Below, piece by piece: positions 1-3,655 of a stretch of 6,098 nucleotides of DNA. Under the pieces are notes generated by a model. The model ran no database searches. It saw only the letters and a program-made list of their open reading frames with translations, and was not told where the DNA came from. The stretch is from a bacterium (GTDB lineage Bacteria > Arandabacterota > Arandabacteria > Arandabacterales > JALGWA01). The stretch spans positions 1 through 6,098 of the forward strand of contig JALGWA010000095.1 in assembly GCA_025774425.1 (NCBI GenBank), read 5' to 3'. The stretch's first letter is position 1; the number at the start of each line of letters is the position of its first letter. Both the position numbers and the translations under genes were made by a program.

Positions 1-1799
1 ATGACGAGCACTCGCAGAATGTTTACAGGGCCGCCGTTTCCAAGGGCAAGGACCCGGGTGAGTACTGCGACGAGATGGCCGCCGTCTTCCGGAAGACGTG
101 GGCGGCGTTCGGGATCGAGTACGACGACTTCATCCGTACGACCGAAGACAGGCACGCGCGGGCCGTCGAAGAGATGTTCCGGCGCATCGAGGCCAGCGGG
201 GACATATACAAGTCCAAGTATGCGGGCCACTACTGCATCTCCTGCGAGGCTTTCTACCAGGCGGAAGACCTGGTCGACGGCAATTGCCCGACTCACAAGA
301 TGCCGGCCGCGTGGATCGAGGAGGAGAACTACTTCTTCCGGCTGTCCAGGTACGCCGACGCGCTTCTCGAGCATATCAAGTCGAACGACGCCTTCATTCT
401 TCCCGAGGTGCGCAGGAACGAGGTAGTCAGTTTCATCGAGCGCGGCCTCCGGGATGTCAGCATATCGCGTTCCGGCCTGAAGTGGGGCATCCCCGTCCCG
501 GGCGACCCCGACCACTGCTTCTATGTGTGGTTCGACGCTCTGATCAATTACATAACCGTCCTGGGCTTCCCGGACGAGGGCGGCCTGTTCGCCAGATACT
601 GGCCCGCGGATGTCCACCTCATCGGCAAAGACATCACGCGCTTCCACTGCGTCATGTGGCCGTCGATGCTGATGAGCGCGGGGCTGGAGCTTCCGAGGAC
701 CATAATCGGGCACGGCTTCATCGGCTTCAAGGGCGAGCGGATGAGCAAGACCCTGGGCAACATCGTCGAGCCCCTGGACGCGGCCGGCGCCTACGGACCG
801 GACTCCCTGCGCTACTACCTCGCCCGCGAAGTCGTCTTCGGCAAGGACGGGGATTTTTCGTGGGAGCAGTTCATACAGCGATACAACTCCGAGCTCGCCA
901 ATGACCTCGGCAATCTCCTCAGCCGCACGGTCGGAATGGTCACGCAGTACTTCGGGGGGCGGGTGCCCCCCGGGAGCGCATGGGACGACGCGCCTGCGAG
1001 GCGCTTGAGGGCCGAATGCGCCGCGGCGGAGGCCCCGTACTTCGCGGCGATGGACGGGTACGAGATCCACAACGGCATATCCGAAGTCTTCAAGATCGTA
1101 CGGGCGGGGAACAGGTACGTCGAGGAGCGCGCACCGTGGTCGCTGATGAAGCGGCCGGGCGGCGAGCGGGAGGCCGGGAAGGTCCTCTTCGAGGTCTGCG
1201 AGCTTCTCAGGCGTGCGGCGGTGCTCCTCTATCCGTTTATTCCCGCCAAGGCGCAGGGGATCTGGAGCGCCCTCGGCATCGATGAGAGCATTCCTGGCGC
1301 AGGATTTGAGGATGGACTCACGTGGCGGGAGTCCTGGGAAGGTGTGGCGGAGGCCGTGCGGGCGGGCGAGGCGCTCTTTCCGAGGATCGAGGAGAAGCGC
1401 GCAGCCGCGGGCGGGGCGGGCAGGAAGGCCGGCGGCGCGAAAGGGAAGGATGAGAGAATGCAAGGTGCTGACGCAGGTCTCGTAAGTTTCGAGGAGTTCA
1501 AGAAACTCGACATCAGGGTCGCGCGCATCAAGAGCGCGAGCATGGTTCCCGATACGTCGAAGCTCATGAAGATCTTCATCGACTTGGGGGACGAGGAGCG
1601 GCAGATCGTCGCAGGCATCGCCGGGCATTACGCCCCGGAGGACCTCGTCGGCAAGTCGATCGTCGTCGTAGCCAATCTCCAGCCGGCGAAGATACGGGGG
1701 GTGGAGTCGCGCGGTATGCTGCTGGCCGCCACGGACGGCGACAGGGTGATACTGCTCGCGCCCGAGAAGGACGCCGCTCCGGGCTCCAGGGTCTCCTAG
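1..1799 (+). CDS. metG: Methionyl-tRNA synthetase, 5' end cut off by window
   Basis: This cytoplasmic enzyme charges tRNA-Met with methionine using ATP. The reading frame is already open at base 3 with DEHSQNVYRAA, the stretch that follows the N-terminal Rossmann half; the HIGH motif and roughly 50 residues lie outside the window. In visible residues (1 = Asp at base 3): a zinc knuckle C78-x2-C81...C95-x2-H98, a single knuckle like that of Thermus MetG; WFDALINY near 175; the KMSKS loop as ERMSKTLGN (R246-MSKT250); an anticodon-binding helical domain with the conserved APW (Trp379) around 270-450; a Gly/Ala/Lys linker near 465-493; and a C-terminal EMAP/Trbp111-type tRNA-binding OB-fold at 494-598 (FEEFKKLDIRVARI...). 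The 598 visible residues imply a full length near 650, normal for the long MetG form. The stop is TAG at 1797. Identification is secure. The promoter is not visible, and tatD follows after 29 bases. Confidence 0.97.
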   Translation, partial: DEHSQNVYRAAVSKGKDPGEYCDEMAAVFRKTWAAFGIEYDDFIRTTEDRHARAVEEMFRRIEASGDIYKSKYAGHYCISCEAFYQAEDLVDGNCPTHKMPAAWIEEENYFFRLSRYADALLEHIKSNDAFILPEVRRNEVVSFIERGLRDVSISRSGLKWGIPVPGDPDHCFYVWFDALINYITVLGFPDEGGLFARYWPADVHLIGKDITRFHCVMWPSMLMSAGLELPRTIIGHGFIGFKGERMSKTLGNIVEPLDAAGAYGPDSLRYYLAREVVFGKDGDFSWEQFIQRYNSELANDLGNLLSRTVGMVTQYFGGRVPPGSAWDDAPARRLRAECAAAEAPYFAAMDGYEIHNGISEVFKIVRAGNRYVEERAPWSLMKRPGGEREAGKVLFEVCELLRRAAVLLYPFIPAKAQGIWSALGIDESIPGAGFEDGLTWRESWEGVAEAVRAGEALFPRIEEKRAAAGGAGRKAGGAKGKDERMQGADAGLVSFEEFKKLDIRVARIKSASMVPDTSKLMKIFIDLGDEERQIVAGIAGHYAPEDLVGKSIVVVANLQPAKIRGVESRGMLLAATDGDRVILLAPEKDAAPGSRVS

Positions 1800-1816
1800 A
1801 CCCCGCCGCCCGTGCC

Positions 1817-1831
1817 GGAGGCCGTGTCTTG
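1817..1831 (+). promoter_or_regulatory. Ribosome binding site and TTG start of tatD
   Basis: GGAGG at 1817-1821 lies 7 bases before TTG at 1829. The TTG opens directly into the conserved N-terminal metal motif IDSHAHL. The two GTG triplets just upstream (1812 and 1824) share another frame that ends at TGA 1830-1832, so they cannot be the start. The spacing and the motif together fix TTG as the start. Confidence 0.8.
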
Positions 1832-2587
1832 ATAGATTCTCACGCCCATCTCACCGTCAAGAAGTACAGGAAGGACCTCGACGCCGTCCTTTCCCGTGCG
1901 CGCAAGGCGGGTGTCTCCGCCGTCGTCAATGTCGGTTTCGACGTCGACTCCAGCGCAGACGGCGTTCGCCTTGCGCGGGATCGTTCCGATGTCTTCGCCG
2001 CCGTCGGGGTGCACCCGCATGACGCCGCGACGGTCGACGACTACGTGCTCTCCTACCTCGAGGAGCTCGCCGGCGACGCCAAGGTGGTGGCGATCGGGGA
2101 GATCGGTCTCGATTTCTACCGCGATCTCTCGCCGAGGCGCGTGCAGGAGGAGGTCTTCGTAAAGCAGCTCGCGCTGGCCGAGAGAGTCGGGCTCCCGGTG
2201 ATCATCCACGACCGGGACGCCCACCGGCGCGTCATGGAGATCCTGAAGGGCGAGAAAGTCTCGCGCGGCGTGATGCATTGTTTCTCGGGGGACATGGGAC
2301 TCGCCAGGCAGGCGCTGGACCTCGGACTGCACATCTCCTTCGCCGGGCCGATCACCTACAACGGGGCCGGGGCGGCCGCGATCATCCGGAAGATGCCGCC
2401 CGAGAGGCTGTTGATCGAGACGGACTGCCCGTATCTCGCGCCCGTCCCGTTCCGCGGCAAGCGGAACGAGCCTGCCTATGTCAAGTATGTGCTCGAGCGC
2501 ATGGCGCAGGTCTTGGGCAGACCCGTGGAAGAGATCGACGCGCTCACCGAGGGGAACGCCCGGAGGCTGTTCGGCCTTCCTTCTTGA
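1829..2587 (+). CDS. tatD: TatD-family metal-dependent deoxyribonuclease
   Basis: This is a cytoplasmic TIM-barrel hydrolase of the amidohydrolase superfamily. Characterised TatD proteins are divalent-metal-dependent 3'-5' DNases linked to DNA repair and turnover. All metal ligands are visible: H5 and H7 (DSHAHL), E91 (GEIGLDFYRD), H127 (VIIHDRDAH), H150 (MHCFSGD) and D199 (IETDCPYLAP). Family signatures VHPH (61-64) and FRGKRNEPAYV (208-218) are also present. The 252-residue length is normal. It starts at TTG with a good ribosome binding site 29 bases after metG, suggesting co-transcription; the pair is common in bacteria, although no functional link is established. The last 44 bases overlap the 3' end of the convergent methyltransferase gene. 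The general family is certain; the exact paralogue (TatD, YcfH or YjjV type) is not resolved, although the position after metG favours the YcfH/YabD type. Confidence 0.95.
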   Translation: MIDSHAHLTVKKYRKDLDAVLSRARKAGVSAVVNVGFDVDSSADGVRLARDRSDVFAAVGVHPHDAATVDDYVLSYLEELAGDAKVVAIGEIGLDFYRDLSPRRVQEEVFVKQLALAERVGLPVIIHDRDAHRRVMEILKGEKVSRGVMHCFSGDMGLARQALDLGLHISFAGPITYNGAGAAAIIRKMPPERLLIETDCPYLAPVPFRGKRNEPAYVKYVLERMAQVLGRPVEEIDALTEGNARRLFGLPS

Positions 2588-3332
2588 AGACCGAGACGAG
2601 CAGGTAGCCGGGCAGGAAGTTCAGGGGATAGAGCGCGTAGCCGAGCACCTCGACGAGGCCGAGCCAGGCGACCCTCAGGATCGGGACCCGCGCGAAGTAG
2701 TACTTCAGGAAGTGGAGTTCGGCGATGAGGCCGATGCGGTACTCCTTGACCAGGCGTCCCGGCACCCGGCCTTCCAGGTCACGCAGGCTCGAGATCGGCA
2801 TCTCGTAGCCGGGCTGCCACAGGCCGTAGCGGTCGGCGCGGGCCTTGCCGAGACCGTATATGCGCGCGTCCGCCGAGGGCACCATGACTATGACCTTGCC
2901 CTCCGGCCTGGTGACGCGGAGCATCTCGCTCACCGCCCTGACCTGGTCGGCTTCATCGAAGTGCTCGATCACCCCTGCGTTCCAGGTGACGTCGTAGGTG
3001 TCGTCCTCCATCGGCATCTCCAGTATCGAGGCCTCGAAAGTCTCCGGGTGGAAGCCTTCGAACATGAAGCACGCCTTGGACAAGGTGAGGGCCGGCCCGG
3101 ATATGTCCAGCAGGCTGACCTCCGCACCGCGCTTGGCCAGGCCCAGCGAGACCAGGCCGTGCCCCGAGCCCGGCTCGAGCACCTTCCTGCCCTTGACGTC
3201 CGGCACTTCCCGCTTGAGGACGGCCGACACCGTCCTGTAGATTATGTCCCTGCCCGCGACGGCGGGAATCCTGCTCCGCCGTCCGGCTTCCTTCTTCTCC
3301 CATATCTTGTCCCAGCGCTCCTTCTGTTCCAT
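2544..3332 (-). CDS. Class I SAM-dependent methyltransferase (Methyltransf_11-like)
   Basis: This 262-residue protein has the Rossmann-type SAM fold: motif I VLEPGSGHG (51-59), the acidic end of strand 2 at D76 (LLDIS), a motif II region EMPMEDDTYDVTWNAGVIEHF (105-125) and motif III EGKVIVMVP (144-152). The N-terminus RWDKIWEKKE is typical of such enzymes. The C-terminal part (about 195-250) departs from the core and ends in a mostly apolar stretch (219-248, AWLGLVEVLGYALYPLNFLPGYLL), which could contact membrane or a lipid substrate. The substrate cannot be read from the sequence; small-molecule, lipid or glycan-precursor methylation are all possible. The ATG start is the only option upstream, since an in-frame TAG lies four codons before it; no clear Shine-Dalgarno sequence is seen. 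The gene is divergent from the peptidase gene and convergent with tatD, so it is probably its own transcription unit. Confidence 0.9.
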   Translation of the reverse strand: MEQKERWDKIWEKKEAGRRSRIPAVAGRDIIYRTVSAVLKREVPDVKGRKVLEPGSGHGLVSLGLAKRGAEVSLLDISGPALTLSKACFMFEGFHPETFEASILEMPMEDDTYDVTWNAGVIEHFDEADQVRAVSEMLRVTRPEGKVIVMVPSADARIYGLGKARADRYGLWQPGYEMPISSLRDLEGRVPGRLVKEYRIGLIAELHFLKYYFARVPILRVAWLGLVEVLGYALYPLNFLPGYLLVSVFKKEGRTASGRSPR

Positions 3333-3453
3333 GAGTCCAGACTAACACCGGCGGTTTCTGCGGCACAACACGAAATCGGGTCCGGGCAGCCGTCCGCCGC
3401 CTGTTCTTGCCGATTTCGGCGCTTCGCGGCCGCATCTTGCGCTTCCTGGTATC

Positions 3454-3484
3454 GGGGCGGAGACCGGGCGGGGCTGGGCAGGGG
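3454..3484 (+). repeat. G-tract array matching the G-quadruplex pattern
   Basis: Five plus-strand G runs occur in 31 bases: 3454-3457, 3466-3468, 3470-3473, 3476-3478 and 3481-3484. The last four are separated by loops of 1, 2 and 2 bases, which fits the strict four-tract G3 quadruplex pattern. The array ends 15 bases before the -35 position of the peptidase promoter, on the non-template strand for that gene. Quadruplex formation is inferred from pattern only, and GC-rich DNA produces such runs by chance more often than average DNA. Confidence 0.5.
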
Positions 3485-3513
3485 CCGACGGCGGGTTTGT
3501 TGCAGCCGGCGGC
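3484..3513. repeat. Imperfect inverted repeat spanning the -35 region
   Basis: Arm GCCGACGGC (3484-3492) pairs with GCCGGCGGC (3505-3513), 8 of 9 positions complementary with one A-G mismatch, around a 12-base centre. The centre and right arm contain the -35 hexamer. This placement suits a repressor or activator operator, but the arms are simple GC sequence and no known regulator is recognised. Confidence 0.35.
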
Positions 3514-3528
3514 GCGATGTGGTATAAT
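3500..3528 (+). promoter_or_regulatory. Housekeeping-sigma promoter with extended -10 for the peptidase gene
   Basis: A perfect TATAAT at 3523-3528 is preceded by TG one base upstream (3520-3521), giving an extended -10 element. TTGCAG at 3500-3505 lies at the ideal 17-base spacing but matches the -35 consensus at only three positions, a deficit that extended -10 promoters tolerate. Transcription would start near 3535 in an A-rich stretch, leaving a leader of about 120 bases. This AT-rich island stands out sharply from its GC-rich surroundings. Confidence 0.75.
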
Positions 3529-3536
3529 GAAACAAA

Positions 3537-3545
3537 ATGTGACAT
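3537..3545. promoter_or_regulatory. Short palindrome ATGTGACAT at the predicted transcription start
   Basis: ATGT-G-ACAT is a perfect 9-base palindrome directly downstream of the -10 box, where a bound protein would block initiation. A second palindrome of the same form, CACA-G-TGTG, lies at 3582-3590. Both are short, so chance is a serious alternative and no regulator is assigned. Confidence 0.2.
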
Positions 3546-3605
3546 GCAACCCGAGAACATCTATTGGTCGAACAGTACAAGCACAGTGTGGTTGTGGATA
3601 TCGGC

Positions 3606-3637
3606 GGCGCGGGAGCCTGTACCGCGCCTTCACTTTT
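3606..3637 (+). promoter_or_regulatory. Leader hairpin with short T-rich tail, possible attenuator
   Basis: GGCGCGG (3606-3612) pairs perfectly with CCGCGCC (3622-3628) around a 9-base loop, giving a 7-bp all-GC stem. The sequence TTCACTTTT (3629-3637) follows at once. The layout resembles a weak intrinsic terminator placed inside the leader, between the promoter and the ribosome binding site. It could attenuate transcription or protect the mRNA; the T tract is interrupted, so strong termination is doubtful. No alternative antiterminator pairing was identified. Confidence 0.4.
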
Positions 3638-3640
3638 GAC

Positions 3641-3650
3641 GGGAGGAGGT
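3641..3650 (+). promoter_or_regulatory. Strong ribosome binding site of the peptidase gene
   Basis: GGGAGGAGGT contains AGGAGGT at 3644-3650, a near-perfect complement to the 16S rRNA 3' end, 5 bases before ATG at 3656. It fixes that ATG as the start, which opens directly into a signal peptide. Confidence 0.85.
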
Positions 3651-3655
3651 AGACT

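Larger units (their letters stand above)
3333..3655. other. Divergent intergenic control region
   Basis: These 323 bases separate the start codons of the methyltransferase (leftward) and the peptidase (rightward). From left to right they contain a stretch of about 120 bases with no recognisable signal (3333-3453), a G-tract array, an inverted repeat over the -35 position, an extended -10 promoter for the peptidase, and a leader with a GC hairpin and ribosome binding site. I found no convincing leftward promoter for the methyltransferase and no tRNA or known riboswitch consensus. Translations of this segment in other frames look like composition-driven shadows. Confidence 0.75.

Noticed and set aside
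738..752. Possible inactivated KMSKS loop in MetG (reads RMSKT)
   Set aside because: The catalytically important second Lys and the Met-Ser core are kept. Arg for the first Lys and Thr for the final Ser are tolerated variants in class I synthetases.
1796..2332. Minus-strand open frame of 178 codons over tatD
   Set aside because: It is fully antisense to tatD, which has every metal ligand. The product is a composition artefact.
3341..3367. Candidate leftward promoter TTGTGC-N17-TTAGTC for the methyltransferase
   Set aside because: The -10 position matches consensus at a single base, so it cannot be supported.
3412..3423. Small hairpin GCCGATTTCGGC as a terminator
   Set aside because: The stem is only 5 bp with a 2-base loop and no T tract on either strand, and it lies upstream of both flanking genes, not downstream.
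2478..3527. Long plus-strand open frame (349 codons) opposite the methyltransferase
   Set aside because: It is antisense to a gene with clear SAM-binding motifs. Its product is low-complexity Arg/Ala/Gly/His-rich sequence with no recognisable motif, as expected of a GC-rich shadow frame.
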